Shown here piece by piece: positions 8,697 through 17,857 of a DNA stretch of 64,000 bases. Where the stretch lies: NCBI RefSeq assembly GCF_013204795.1, contig NZ_JABMKW010000020.1:62001-126000 (forward strand), read 5' to 3'. The DNA comes from Pedobacter panaciterrae. GTDB taxonomy: Bacteria; Bacteroidota; Bacteroidia; Sphingobacteriales; Sphingobacteriaceae. A model generated the notes under the pieces. The model was not told the origin of the DNA. It saw only the letters and a list, made by a program, of their open reading frames with translations, and searched no databases. Positions within the stretch are counted from its first letter, which is position 1, and every line of letters begins with the position of its first letter. The position numbers and the translations under genes were made by a program.

Positions 8697-9422
8697 ATGA
8701 AACAACTTCTAATAATAGCTCTAATTTCATTATCAATTACTTCATGTAATTACGCACAGCAGCCTGCAAATGCCAACTCAGAATTACCTGGTAAAGCAAT
8801 CAGTTATGAGGATTGGAAAAAAGAAGCGCAAACTAATATCAGGTTAAATCCCAAGTTTGGAGATGCTGTTAAAACGGACTCTCAAAAAGAAGCAGATCAA
8901 CAGCTTATAGACGATTATGTGAAGCAACAAGGTAACCACCATAAAGGTGCAGAGATACTTATAAAACTGGGTTTTGATCATCTTTATAAAGGTGATGTTA
9001 GAACAGCAATGTACAGGTTTAATCAGGCCTGGTTACTGGAACCTAAAAATGAAAATGTATTCTGGGGATTTTCTGCTGTTTATTTTACACTGGGAGATCA
9101 TGAAAAAGCGATGGAACAATTGAATGAGGGACTGAGTTTGAATCCTAATAGCTCAAACTTACTTACTGATAAAGCAACAATCTATTACGCCAGATTTCCT
9201 AACAGCAACAATCCCAAGGATTTGTCTGCCGCTGTTGATTTATTAATCCAGTCGTATAAGATAGATCCTAAAAATCAAAATACTTTATTTAAGTTATCGG
9301 CAGTGTACTTTATGAAGCAGGATTGTAAAAATGCCCTGAAATATTATAATGAATGCAAGAAACTGGGAGGAAGGCCTATCACCAAAGAATTTACTGAAGC
9401 AATTCAAAAGCAATGCCCATAA
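8697..9422 (+). CDS. TPR-repeat lipoprotein
   Basis: A 241-residue lipoprotein. The signal sequence ends in the lipobox SITSC with the lipidated Cys at 17. From about residue 80 there are three or four tetratricopeptide repeats (HKGAEILIKLGFDHLYKGDV, ENVFWGFSAVYFTLGDHEKA, NTLFKLSAVYFMKQDCKNA). TPRs are scaffolds for protein-protein contacts, so this is probably an envelope adaptor. Its partner cannot be named. A GH18 gene follows 46 bases downstream on the same strand. Confidence 0.82.
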   Translation: MKQLLIIALISLSITSCNYAQQPANANSELPGKAISYEDWKKEAQTNIRLNPKFGDAVKTDSQKEADQQLIDDYVKQQGNHHKGAEILIKLGFDHLYKGDVRTAMYRFNQAWLLEPKNENVFWGFSAVYFTLGDHEKAMEQLNEGLSLNPNSSNLLTDKATIYYARFPNSNNPKDLSAAVDLLIQSYKIDPKNQNTLFKLSAVYFMKQDCKNALKYYNECKKLGGRPITKEFTEAIQKQCP

Positions 9423-9468
9423 TATCTGATCATTTTTTCTAAATTTAGGCACCTAAACCAATTTAACC

Positions 9469-10497
9469 ATGAAATTTATTTACTCCATTATGGGTATTTT
9501 GCTTACTGCTATGTTAAGTACAGCTCAGGCACAGCAAAAAGAAACTCCCAGTAAGCACGTCAAGAATAAGGTAATTGTAGCTTATGTTACGTCGTGGGGT
9601 AAGGTTTTACCCGATCCTAAACTGGTTACACACATCAATTATGCTTTTGGCCATGTAAATAAAACATTTGATGGCGTTACTATCGAGAATGAAGGCCGTT
9701 TGAAAGATATTGTTGAATTAAAATCTAAATATCCAAAGCTTAAAGTTTTGCTGTCTATTGGTGGGTGGAAAAGTGGAAGATTTAGTGAAATGGCTGCGTC
9801 TGTGGAAAACAGAAGCAAATTTGTAGACGATTGCCAAAGAGTAGTAAGTTCATTTAACTTAGATGGAATAGATATAGACTGGGAATATCCCACAAGTTCC
9901 GAAGCTGGAATATCTTCTTCCCCAGATGATACCAAAAACTATACTTTACTGATGTCTCAGATTAGAAATAAGATTGGTCATAAAAAATTACTGACATTGG
10001 CGTCTGTTTCAAATGCAAAGTATATCGATTTTAAGGCGATTACACCAATAGTGGATTTTGTGAATGTGATGACGTATGACATGGGGACCCCTCCAAATCA
10101 TCATGCAGGCCTTTATCATTCAGAGTATACCAAAGACATCAGTGTGGATGAAGGAGTGACTGCACATTTAAATGCAGGTGTACCCGCCAACAAACTAGTT
10201 CTTGGGATTCCATTTTATGGGCATGGTAAAGGTGATATTGCCTGGTATATCGATTATAAAGACATCGTAAAACTAAACGGTTATACAAAAAAATGGGATG
10301 ATGTGGCTAAAGCTCCTTATTTAGTGAATGATGCAGGAGAGTTTGTATTGACCTATGAAACGCCGCAGTCTATTGCTATAAAATGCACTTATTTGCTTGA
10401 AAAGGGAATGCTCGGTGCGATGTACTGGGACTATACCGCAGATACTGAAGACGGGGAGTTGCGAAAAGCAGTACACTCCGGTGTTTACAGCAGATAA
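9469..10497 (+). CDS. Secreted glycoside hydrolase family 18 (chitinase-like)
   Basis: A 342-residue exported enzyme with a signal peptide ending in TAQAQQ. The GH18 TIM barrel is evident from VLLSIGGW (93-100), the catalytic signature DGIDIDWEYP (132-141) with acid/base Glu139, VNVMTYDMGT, and MLGAMYWDYTADT at the end. GH18 enzymes cleave beta-1,4-linked N-acetylglucosamine (chitin, chitooligosaccharides, sometimes glycoprotein N-glycans) by substrate-assisted catalysis. There is no extra binding domain, so soluble oligosaccharides are more likely than crystalline chitin. No dedicated SusC/D pair lies next to it. Confidence 0.9.
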   Translation: MKFIYSIMGILLTAMLSTAQAQQKETPSKHVKNKVIVAYVTSWGKVLPDPKLVTHINYAFGHVNKTFDGVTIENEGRLKDIVELKSKYPKLKVLLSIGGWKSGRFSEMAASVENRSKFVDDCQRVVSSFNLDGIDIDWEYPTSSEAGISSSPDDTKNYTLLMSQIRNKIGHKKLLTLASVSNAKYIDFKAITPIVDFVNVMTYDMGTPPNHHAGLYHSEYTKDISVDEGVTAHLNAGVPANKLVLGIPFYGHGKGDIAWYIDYKDIVKLNGYTKKWDDVAKAPYLVNDAGEFVLTYETPQSIAIKCTYLLEKGMLGAMYWDYTADTEDGELRKAVHSGVYSR

Positions 10498-10515
10498 AAG
10501 AGCAATCTAAAATCA

Positions 10516-11277
10516 TTACTTCTCTTTTTCCAGAAAATCAGCAAGCTCTGCAGATTTGTTAAACTGTGGGTTGTGATCTGCTTTAAATATCAGGTATTTA
10601 TAACCCCTTTCTTTGGCCCTCTCACCATATGCATAAAAGCTGTCTTTTTCAGGTTCTGTACCTTCTTGCACAGTTAATATGTATGTCGCAGGCAATTTTA
10701 AGGCCCTAGGGTTTTTTCTTGAAACAGGCTGAGTGAAGGTTTTGACAGACTGGGGTACATCTTTTGGAAGTGGCTGGTTTGGTTTAACCCATTGGGGAAT
10801 CATAAAACCATTTGTTGATGCCATTCCAATATCATTAGTGCCAGTTTTTTTGGAAGTAGCTAAACTTTCTCCATCGTTAGGCAAAATTGCATCAAGAAAA
10901 ACCAGCTTTTTAATTCGATCCGGAATACTATCGGCAACTCCGGTAATTACCATGCCTCCATAACTATGACCAACTAAAATAACATTGTGTATGTTTTCAT
11001 AAAGAATCAGATTAACCACATCTTTGATGTGGGTATTCAGATCAATGTCAGGAGAACTCAAGTGGACACGTTCACCTTGACCGGTTAAACTTGGTCTGTA
11101 AACAATGTTGCCGTGGTTGGACATTATTTCATCAACATTTTTAAAAGCCCAGCTACCTCCCCATGCTCCGTGAACGATTACATATACAGGTTTTTCCTGA
11201 GCCAATGCATAATTGGCGACTAATAAACTTAAAATGCAAGTGACTATTCGTAGTGACTTTTTTGTGAATAAGACCAT
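10516..11277 (-). CDS. Secreted alpha/beta hydrolase (methylesterase/hydroxynitrile-lyase-like)
   Basis: A 253-residue exported hydrolase (signal peptide ending NYALAQ). The oxyanion loop VIVHGAWGGSW (34-43), the nucleophile elbow GHSYGG (103-108) with Ser105, a Asp129 region (FLDAILP) and a C-terminal FKADHNPQF carrying the likely catalytic His complete an alpha/beta-hydrolase site. The pattern HGAWGGSW with GHSYGGMV and LDAILP resembles plant MES/salicylate-binding esterases and hydroxynitrile lyases. The substrate is unknown. It is convergent with the GH18 gene, 18 bases away. Confidence 0.85.
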   Translation of the reverse strand: MVLFTKKSLRIVTCILSLLVANYALAQEKPVYVIVHGAWGGSWAFKNVDEIMSNHGNIVYRPSLTGQGERVHLSSPDIDLNTHIKDVVNLILYENIHNVILVGHSYGGMVITGVADSIPDRIKKLVFLDAILPNDGESLATSKKTGTNDIGMASTNGFMIPQWVKPNQPLPKDVPQSVKTFTQPVSRKNPRALKLPATYILTVQEGTEPEKDSFYAYGERAKERGYKYLIFKADHNPQFNKSAELADFLEKEK

Positions 11278-11449
11278 AATATGGGGATTGGGTTAGTGTT
11301 AAAATAATAGAACGCGCACCGTACACTGTATCGGTTTAAATATAGCAATACTTATTAGTAAGGATGGCAAGATTTTGTCTGAATATTAATGTAAGCAAGC
11401 ATGCAACATTTACAATACGGTAGTGTCTTATAGGCATTAACCGCTTTAA

Positions 11450-13870
11450 ATGAAACACTACATATTTCTGTTTTTCTTGCTTTCATATACACTGGTATGT
11501 CAGGCTCAGGATCCTTCAGTGCAAAAGAAATTGCAGGCGGTGAGAACTACCGAAAGCCCAAAAATAGATGGTATTCTCGATGATCACTGTTGGATAGATG
11601 TTCCTATCGCTACTGATTTTTTTGAAATCAGACCTGTACCAGGCAGGGTAGAAGGAAAGGAGAAGCGTACGGAGATGAAGGTGCTATATGACGATGCTGC
11701 AGTATATGTTTATGCGCGGATGTATGATCATCCTGATAGTGTTTCTCATGAATTGGTTTCGCGGGATAATATTGGCAATGCCGATTTTATCTCCATAGTT
11801 TTCGACCCTTTTTACGACAAGATGAATGGCAATGGTTTTTTTGTTACCGCTGCGGGAGTTCAGTTTGATGCCAAATACTCGCAAATTGGCGATGAAGATG
11901 AGAACTGGAATGCTGTTTGGGAAAGTGCAGTTAAGATCGATGATAAAGGCTGGACTGCTGAGATGAAAATTCCTTATTCTGCTTTGCGTTTTTCTGCCAA
12001 AGAGATTCAAAACTGGGGACTAAACTTCAGTCGCCGAATCCAGCGCACAAATGTTCAAACATTTTGGAATTTTGTTAATCCCAATGTAAATGGTTTTATT
12101 AATCAGGAGGGGCTTTGGATGGGCGTTAAGGACATAAAACCACCATTACGTTTATCATTTTCCCCTTATCTGTCTGCTTATGTAAACCATTATCCGGCCA
12201 ATATTCCAGGTATAAAAAACACAACCGCGCGTTTCAATGGCGGTATGGATGTTAAGTATGGTATTAACAACAGCTTTACCTTAGATATGACCTTGGTGCC
12301 GGATTTTGGTCAGGTGCAGTCCGATAACCGAATTCTGAACCTAACACCCTTTGAAGTTAAGTTTAATGAAAACCGACAGTTTTTTACAGAAGGAACTGAA
12401 CTGTTTAATAAGGGAGATTTGTTTTATTCAAAGCGCATTGGCTCTATTCCAAAATACTATAATCGTTCTGATATAAGCAGCACTGAAACCATCATTAAAG
12501 ATCAAAGTGAAGCCAAAGTGCTAAATGCCACAAAGGTTTCCGGTAGAACCGCAAAAGGACTTGGCATAGGTATTTTTAACGCGATAACTAAAGCCATGCA
12601 AACCGAGGTTGAAGACCAGCAAGGGAGTATAAGAGAAACTGAAACTCAACCGCTAACCAATTACAACATTCTGGTATTCGATCAGTCTTTAAAAAACAAC
12701 AGCTCTGCAACTTTTATCAATACCAATGTTTTAAGGCAGGGCTCTGCCTACGATGCTAACGTAAGCGCTTTATTGTTCAACCTTAATGACAAAAAGAATG
12801 TTTACTTTTTTAATGGGGCAGGTAAAATGAGCTATCTAAAAGGAGCCACCAGCAGAACAGGTTTTAATTATGAATTTAAAGGTGGTAAGCAGAGCGGAAA
12901 TTTCAGATGGAGCTATAATCAGGTATATGCTGATGACAAGTTCGATAAATCTGACATGGGCTTTTTTACCAACAATAATTTTTTAGACCAGCTTGTTAGG
13001 TTTGGATATAATAATTACAAGCCAACCTCATGGTATAACCAACTAGAAAGCTGGTTAAATTTTGAATATTCCCGGCGTGTTAATCCCGGCGATTATCAGC
13101 GTTTTGGTGTCGTTACCGGTGCCTGGGTGCAATTTAAAAGTATTTGGTCGGTTGAAGTGGATTTAGACTACGGGCCAGAGGGAAACGATTTTTATGAAGC
13201 CCGAAACGGTCAATTGTACAGAACGCCTGCCCGGTTTGGGGCATCTGTTTATGTAAATCCAAATAATGCAAAGGCATATAACTTTGGAGGAAATGTAAAG
13301 TACTTCAAAAAGGAACTTTTCAATGGAAGGGAATATAATTTCTATTTTTTCCAGAACTTAAGATTAAATGACAGGATCGCTTTTGGTCTTGATTTGAATT
13401 TTAATCCAAGCTACGATTATGTCAGCTGGATAAAAGCGCAAGGTGATCAGGCAATTTTTTCCCGATATAACCGGAACACAGTAGAAAACTCATTTGATGC
13501 AAAATATTCATTCAGCAATAAGATGGGAGTATCTGTTGTATTGCGGCACTATTGGAGTGATAGGAGAAATAAAGAATTTTATCTGTTAACCAATCAGGGT
13601 ACGCTTGCTGCTTATCAGGGTGCTCCACTTACTGCAATGGATAGGAATTACAATGTTTTTAATGTCGATTTAATCTATGTTTGGCAGTTTGCCCCCGGAA
13701 GTGAACTTACCTTGTCATATAAGCAAGCTGCCGAAACCAATGATGATTTTTATACTAAACGCTATAACAGAAATCTCGAGGATATCCTCTCTGCGCCTCA
13801 AAACAAAAGTCTGTCTGTAAAGGTCTTGTATTACATTGACTATTTAAATCTTCGCAAGAAAGGTAAATAA
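11450..13870 (+). CDS. DUF5916 outer-membrane protein with CBM9-like N-terminal domain
   Basis: An 806-residue exported protein (signal peptide ending LVCQAQ). Residues ~30-215 form a family-9 carbohydrate-binding-like fold (PKIDGILDDHCW, TEMKVLYDDAAVYVYARMYD, GWTAEMKIPYSALRF). The rest matches DUF5916, with the marker VPDFGQVQSDNRILNLTPFE and the FFTEGTELF stretch. Alternating hydrophobic/polar strands fill the C-terminal half, which suggests an outer-membrane beta-barrel. Family members are widespread in Bacteroidota and their role is not settled; surface glycan binding or transport is an inference. It stands alone in a 172-base upstream gap and is followed by a probable separate unit. Confidence 0.82.
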   Translation: MKHYIFLFFLLSYTLVCQAQDPSVQKKLQAVRTTESPKIDGILDDHCWIDVPIATDFFEIRPVPGRVEGKEKRTEMKVLYDDAAVYVYARMYDHPDSVSHELVSRDNIGNADFISIVFDPFYDKMNGNGFFVTAAGVQFDAKYSQIGDEDENWNAVWESAVKIDDKGWTAEMKIPYSALRFSAKEIQNWGLNFSRRIQRTNVQTFWNFVNPNVNGFINQEGLWMGVKDIKPPLRLSFSPYLSAYVNHYPANIPGIKNTTARFNGGMDVKYGINNSFTLDMTLVPDFGQVQSDNRILNLTPFEVKFNENRQFFTEGTELFNKGDLFYSKRIGSIPKYYNRSDISSTETIIKDQSEAKVLNATKVSGRTAKGLGIGIFNAITKAMQTEVEDQQGSIRETETQPLTNYNILVFDQSLKNNSSATFINTNVLRQGSAYDANVSALLFNLNDKKNVYFFNGAGKMSYLKGATSRTGFNYEFKGGKQSGNFRWSYNQVYADDKFDKSDMGFFTNNNFLDQLVRFGYNNYKPTSWYNQLESWLNFEYSRRVNPGDYQRFGVVTGAWVQFKSIWSVEVDLDYGPEGNDFYEARNGQLYRTPARFGASVYVNPNNAKAYNFGGNVKYFKKELFNGREYNFYFFQNLRLNDRIAFGLDLNFNPSYDYVSWIKAQGDQAIFSRYNRNTVENSFDAKYSFSNKMGVSVVLRHYWSDRRNKEFYLLTNQGTLAAYQGAPLTAMDRNYNVFNVDLIYVWQFAPGSELTLSYKQAAETNDDFYTKRYNRNLEDILSAPQNKSLSVKVLYYIDYLNLRKKGK

Positions 13871-13986
13871 ATTGCCATCCAAATCACGAATAGAATTGAT
13901 CTGGCGATCAAATGTATTTTGTTGTTTACAAAGGAAGTTTTGGGCTATTATTTGTGTATTATTAGGTACACACAAATGTAACCACT

Positions 13987-14742
13987 ATGAAAAAGCTTCT
14001 CATGGTTGTACTGGCTAGCTATGCCATCACAGCCCGTGCCCAGGTGCACGAATCCCAAAACTTTCTTTACCTTAATTCCGACTCCGTAATCTATGCTAAA
14101 AGGATCATTTTCCGGCCTGATTTTTCTGGATTTTGGCAGCTACGGGCCGATTCCCGAAGAATTTCGCCCGAAAAAGTAAAATTCTTTAGTAACGAAAATG
14201 GTTTCTTCGCCAATACCAGGAGAGTCACTTTCGGACGCACTGCCGAATTCGCCGAGCGTATTGCAGAGGGAAAAATTAATATTTTTCAGGAAATTCCTTA
14301 TGATGAATTTCTGGACGATAGGGCATACAGATATGGAGGCAGGCCAGAGCCTGTTGTTAACCTTCGGATGTATTACAACAAAGGATTCGATAATTTGAAA
14401 AAAGTAAATTATCAAAACCTTAAAAACGACATGGCCGATAATCCGGAAAGCATGGATATGCTGGCTGGCTACAGAAGAAGTATGAATACCAGCAAAATAT
14501 TATATGCTGCTGCCGGAGCATCATTTGTGGCTGGTATTGTTTCTTTTCTGGTAAAAGGTAACGATATGCAAAAACTATCGCATACTGGATTCGGTCAGAG
14601 CAGTATGAACACAAAAGGTCCAAATGTTACGGGTACTTTATTGTTCTGGGGACTTGCTGCGGGTCTTGGCGTAGGAGGGTTTGTTGTACATACATCTGGA
14701 TCAAGGCATCTCGAAAGCGCTGTGGATGTTTATAACAGATAG
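13987..14742 (+). CDS. Hypothetical secreted/membrane protein
   Basis: A 251-residue protein with a signal peptide (MKKLLMVVLASYAITARAQ). The N-terminal half is soluble and repeats YRYGG/RMYYNKG-type aromatic motifs. The C-terminal third has two hydrophobic stretches, ILYAAAGASFVAGIVSFLV and GTLLFWGLAAGLGVGGFVV, that could be a membrane hairpin. I do not recognise the family. It lies between a DUF5916 protein and a GH5 enzyme on the same strand, with gaps of 116 and 69 bases, so a shared transcript is possible but not shown. Confidence 0.7.
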   Translation: MKKLLMVVLASYAITARAQVHESQNFLYLNSDSVIYAKRIIFRPDFSGFWQLRADSRRISPEKVKFFSNENGFFANTRRVTFGRTAEFAERIAEGKINIFQEIPYDEFLDDRAYRYGGRPEPVVNLRMYYNKGFDNLKKVNYQNLKNDMADNPESMDMLAGYRRSMNTSKILYAAAGASFVAGIVSFLVKGNDMQKLSHTGFGQSSMNTKGPNVTGTLLFWGLAAGLGVGGFVVHTSGSRHLESAVDVYNR

Positions 14743-14811
14743 TCTTCTACTTATCCATGAATGTTGGTATATTTAAGGAAATAAACCGAACCTCAACTAT
14801 CTCAAAGCTAA

Positions 14812-15873
14812 ATGGAAAGAAGAAAATTCCTTCAACTAGGGGTGGGTTTAACAGCTGCCAGCCTATTTACACCTGCATTTGTTAAATCCAACCCTTTAAT
14901 TATACCAAACAAGTTACCGCTCTGGCGTGGCTTTAATCTGTTAGAGAAATTTAATGGAGACCATAACCAACCTTTTAAAAAAGAAGATTTTCAAATGATG
15001 GCCAAATGGGGTTTTAACTTTGCCCGTTTACCAATGTCATACCACTGCTGGTCAAAACCTGATAATTGGCTTCAAATGGACGAAAATGTGTTGAAAGAAA
15101 TAGATCAGGCAATTGACTACGGAATTAAATACAAGATTCATGTTAACCTTAACCTCCATCGCGTCCCGGGTTATTGTGTTAATCCACCGGCAGAGCCACT
15201 TAATTTATGGAAAGATGAGAAGGCTTTAGAAGCTGCTGCCTTCCATTGGCAAACCCTGGCCAAACGATACAAGAGGATCAATAGTAAGAAATTGAGCTTC
15301 GATCTGATTAATGAGCCTTCAAATGTTGAGGAGCTAGATTACGTGCGGGTAGTTACACGGATTGTTAATGCCATCCGGCAAGAAGATCCTGATCGATTAA
15401 TTGTTATTGATGGACTCCATTATGGAACTAAACCCGTATTTGGGGCATCCGACTTAAATGTTGGACAAAGTACCCGGGGATACGGACCTATGCAGGTAAG
15501 TCACTATAAAGCATCCTGGGTTAAAGCAGATTGGCCTGTTCCAACCTGGCCTTTAAATCCAGAAAGCAACGACAAGTGGGATAAAGATCGGTTAAAACTG
15601 GAAATATTTGATCCCTGGAAAAAGCTAATGGACCAGGGCGTAGGAGTACATGTTGGCGAATGGGGAGCATACCAGCATACTCCTCATGATGTATCGCTTG
15701 CATGGATGAAAGATAATCTGGAAATATGGAAGGAAAATGGCTGGGGCTGGTCGCTATGGAATTTGCGTGGTAGTTTTGGTATTCTTGACAGCGAGCGGCA
15801 AGATGTAGAATATGAAGATTACAATGGCCATAAGCTAGATCGTAAAATGCTGAAGCTGCTACAGCAATATTAA
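14812..15873 (+). CDS. Glycoside hydrolase family 5 (endoglucanase-type), Tat-like export signal
   Basis: A 353-residue GH5 TIM-barrel enzyme. The N-terminus MERRKFLQLGVGLTAASLF has a twin-Arg-like RRKFLQ motif, so export by the Tat route is plausible. The barrel markers are WRGFNLLEKF, FNFARLPMSYHCW, VNLNLHR, the acid/base Glu168 in DLINEPSN, and the nucleophile Glu283 in HVGEWGAY. Family 5 cleaves beta-1,4-glucans, mannans or related backbones by a retaining mechanism; the exact substrate cannot be assigned. There is no carbohydrate-binding module. It converges with the regulator gene downstream (21-base gap). Confidence 0.88.
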   Translation: MERRKFLQLGVGLTAASLFTPAFVKSNPLIIPNKLPLWRGFNLLEKFNGDHNQPFKKEDFQMMAKWGFNFARLPMSYHCWSKPDNWLQMDENVLKEIDQAIDYGIKYKIHVNLNLHRVPGYCVNPPAEPLNLWKDEKALEAAAFHWQTLAKRYKRINSKKLSFDLINEPSNVEELDYVRVVTRIVNAIRQEDPDRLIVIDGLHYGTKPVFGASDLNVGQSTRGYGPMQVSHYKASWVKADWPVPTWPLNPESNDKWDKDRLKLEIFDPWKKLMDQGVGVHVGEWGAYQHTPHDVSLAWMKDNLEIWKENGWGWSLWNLRGSFGILDSERQDVEYEDYNGHKLDRKMLKLLQQY

Positions 15874-15894
15874 GATAAGTATTAAGATAGGTTG

Positions 15895-16872
15895 CTATAC
15901 TAACACAGATTCCTTAAAATACCTGGCTTTATAATCCAATGGGGATAAGCCAGTTATTTTTTTGAAAACGCCTCTAAATGCTTTGTCATCTGAATAGCCA
16001 ACTTCATTCATAACTTCATAAACGGTCTTATTTCCTTTTTCAAGTGTGCTTTTAGCAACTTCTACTTTTACTCTTTGCAAATATTCCACGGGAGTATTGC
16101 CAACTGCTTTAATGAATCGTCTGTCAAAATTTCTTCGGCTAATGGCAAGCTTTGATGCAAGTTCCTCAAAGGAAATTTTCTCGCTTAAATTTTCTTCTAT
16201 ATAACTTTGTGCCTTACTAATAAGTTCATCGCCGTGGTTTTTTTGTGTTCTGAAAATGTGAAAAGGCGACTGTGATGATCTTTCAATGTCAATTTGAAAA
16301 ATCTTTGAGCAGATAATAGCTACCTCTCTGTTAAAATACTCTCCAACCAGAAAAAGTATCAGGTTCAAAAATGAATATCCACCCCCGTTGGTATATATTC
16401 CCCGTTCAGCGGTAATGAGCTTATCAATTTGAAGATTAATATTTGGAAACAACCGTCTAAAATCAGGCGCCAAATTCCAATGCGTGCAGCAACTCTTGCC
16501 ATCCAGTAACCCTGTGGCTGCGAGCAAAAATGCCCCGGAACACATTGATGCAACTTCAGTACCACCCATATACTGTTCCTTTATCCATGCAATTAGAGAA
16601 GCATTGTTTTCCAGCAGATCAATGTCATAAGAAACAGAGGGGATGATCAGCAGATCAGTTTTTTCTATATCATTAATATTTATAGGTTTAATAGAAAAGA
16701 AACCGTCATCAACCTTTAACTCTGGCACAAATCCGGCTATCCTTACTTCCATCATGGGTTTGTTACCCATTTTTTGCCAAATGTCATTCGCGCGTGTTAG
16801 TATTTCAAATGAACCGGTTATGCTACTCAGGTTAATTTCCCCTTCAGGAACAACTATAGTCACTAGCTTCAT
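15895..16872 (-). CDS. GlxA-type AraC family transcriptional regulator (DJ-1/PfpI + HTH)
   Basis: A 325-residue cytoplasmic regulator. Residues ~1-190 are a class-I glutamine-amidotransferase-like (DJ-1/PfpI) domain, with the Cys111 elbow in ASMCSGAFLLAATGLLDG and His131 in CCTHW. Residues ~215-320 are the AraC double helix-turn-helix (KISFEELASKLAISRRNFDR, VMNEVGYSDDKAFRGVFKKITGLSP). Members of this group sense small metabolites or stress and activate nearby genes. No target is evident; the gene to its left is a separate DUF6644/DUF6152 pair on the same strand, with 84 bases between. Confidence 0.87.
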   Translation of the reverse strand: MKLVTIVVPEGEINLSSITGSFEILTRANDIWQKMGNKPMMEVRIAGFVPELKVDDGFFSIKPININDIEKTDLLIIPSVSYDIDLLENNASLIAWIKEQYMGGTEVASMCSGAFLLAATGLLDGKSCCTHWNLAPDFRRLFPNINLQIDKLITAERGIYTNGGGYSFLNLILFLVGEYFNREVAIICSKIFQIDIERSSQSPFHIFRTQKNHGDELISKAQSYIEENLSEKISFEELASKLAISRRNFDRRFIKAVGNTPVEYLQRVKVEVAKSTLEKGNKTVYEVMNEVGYSDDKAFRGVFKKITGLSPLDYKARYFKESVLV

Positions 16873-16956
16873 GGTAAAAGTTTTTATTAAAGATACCAGA
16901 TTCAGATCTTAATTTAAAACTCAGGTTCTCAATAGTATTGTGTTTCTCCAAAAAGG

Positions 16957-17442
16957 TTAATACGCCAGCAAACGACCGCAGGCAATAATTGCTACCCATA
17001 CGGTGATCGAAACAAGGGCCGATATTTTTGTGGAAAACGGAAGTTCTTGATTTTGGGCGTCAGATTTAGGTTTGAATAAGAGTTTATGAAACACCAATAC
17101 ATTAAGGGCTGCAATTATCAGCAAAGCCATTTTTAGCCAGAATGTTGGGTCTATACCAAGGGTTTTTGAATTGGTCATGAATAATAACATTCCAGAGGGT
17201 ATAACCAACAGCAATGCTTTTCTTGACCAGGGAAGCAAATGGCGGGATAAGCCGAATATGGAAAGGCTTTTTGAAAAACCCAGCAACCGCAGGTCGAACA
17301 TAAATGCAGCGCCCACTAAAATTACAATTCCTGTGATGTGTACAATTTCCAAAGCCGGGTACAACCACAAGGATTGACGAATAGCAGCCGCCAAGGCTGT
17401 ATTTTCTAACCAGCTGAGGAGATCAGATATAAACAAAGGCAC
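16957..17442 (-). CDS. DUF6644-like four-helix membrane protein
   Basis: A 161-residue polytopic membrane protein with four hydrophobic segments (for example EIVHITGIVILVGAAFMFDL and WLKMALLIIAALNVLVFHKL). It matches the pattern I associate with DUF6644. The conserved His residues at ALEIVHITG and LSRHLLPW recall membrane haem-binding helices, but no haem role is shown. The start is a GTG at 17442, two bases after the stop of the upstream gene; no in-frame ATG precedes it. Tight coupling to the DUF6152 gene suggests a functional pair. Confidence 0.7.
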   Translation of the reverse strand: MPLFISDLLSWLENTALAAAIRQSLWLYPALEIVHITGIVILVGAAFMFDLRLLGFSKSLSIFGLSRHLLPWSRKALLLVIPSGMLLFMTNSKTLGIDPTFWLKMALLIIAALNVLVFHKLLFKPKSDAQNQELPFSTKISALVSITVWVAIIACGRLLAY

Positions 17443-17444
17443 AG

Positions 17445-17798
17445 CTATCGCAATTCGTATTTTACACTGTCTACAAATATCCTTTCTGCCCTCATTTCTG
17501 TTTTTTTAGTTTTATGAGGATAAGCAACCAACCTTACTTCTGTCCCTTTTTTAATCATATCAGCAGTTAGCCCACGATCTGTCATGCGGCTGGTAGGGGC
17601 TAAATAAACTGTCCATAATTGTTTTTTGTATTTTACTTTAGCCAAGGCATGCGGATTTTCATATACCGACTCTTCAATTGTGGTTTTAAAATCCAATACT
17701 TTTTTTTGATCATAATCAGCCCAACCATGGTGGAAAGCTGTGAAGGAAACGCAGAGCAAACAAAAGATTGCTAGCGAAATGCTTTTAAAATAATTCAT
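17445..17798 (-). CDS. DUF6152-like secreted protein
   Basis: A 117-residue exported protein with a signal peptide (MNYFKSISLAIFCLLCVSFT). The mature sequence begins AFHHGWADYD and contains ENPHALAKV, WTVYLAPTSRMTDRGL and EMRAERIFVDS. This is the pattern of DUF6152, a small periplasmic OB-fold-like family of unknown function. The paired His residues at the mature N-terminus (HHGWADYD) could bind a metal, which is inference. Its stop codon lies two bases before the GTG start of the DUF6644-like membrane gene, so the two are almost certainly translationally linked. Confidence 0.75.
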   Translation of the reverse strand: MNYFKSISLAIFCLLCVSFTAFHHGWADYDQKKVLDFKTTIEESVYENPHALAKVKYKKQLWTVYLAPTSRMTDRGLTADMIKKGTEVRLVAYPHKTKKTEMRAERIFVDSVKYELR

Positions 17799-17857
17799 AA
17801 CCTGCAGATTTAATGATAGTTGAATATACCAAAAAAAATCCTTTGATCAAATAGCTT

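Noticed and set aside
8584..8736. N-terminal extension of the DoxX-like ORF to 8736
   Set aside because: It would overlap the start of the divergent TPR lipoprotein gene, and the ATG at 8583 begins a normal membrane helix.
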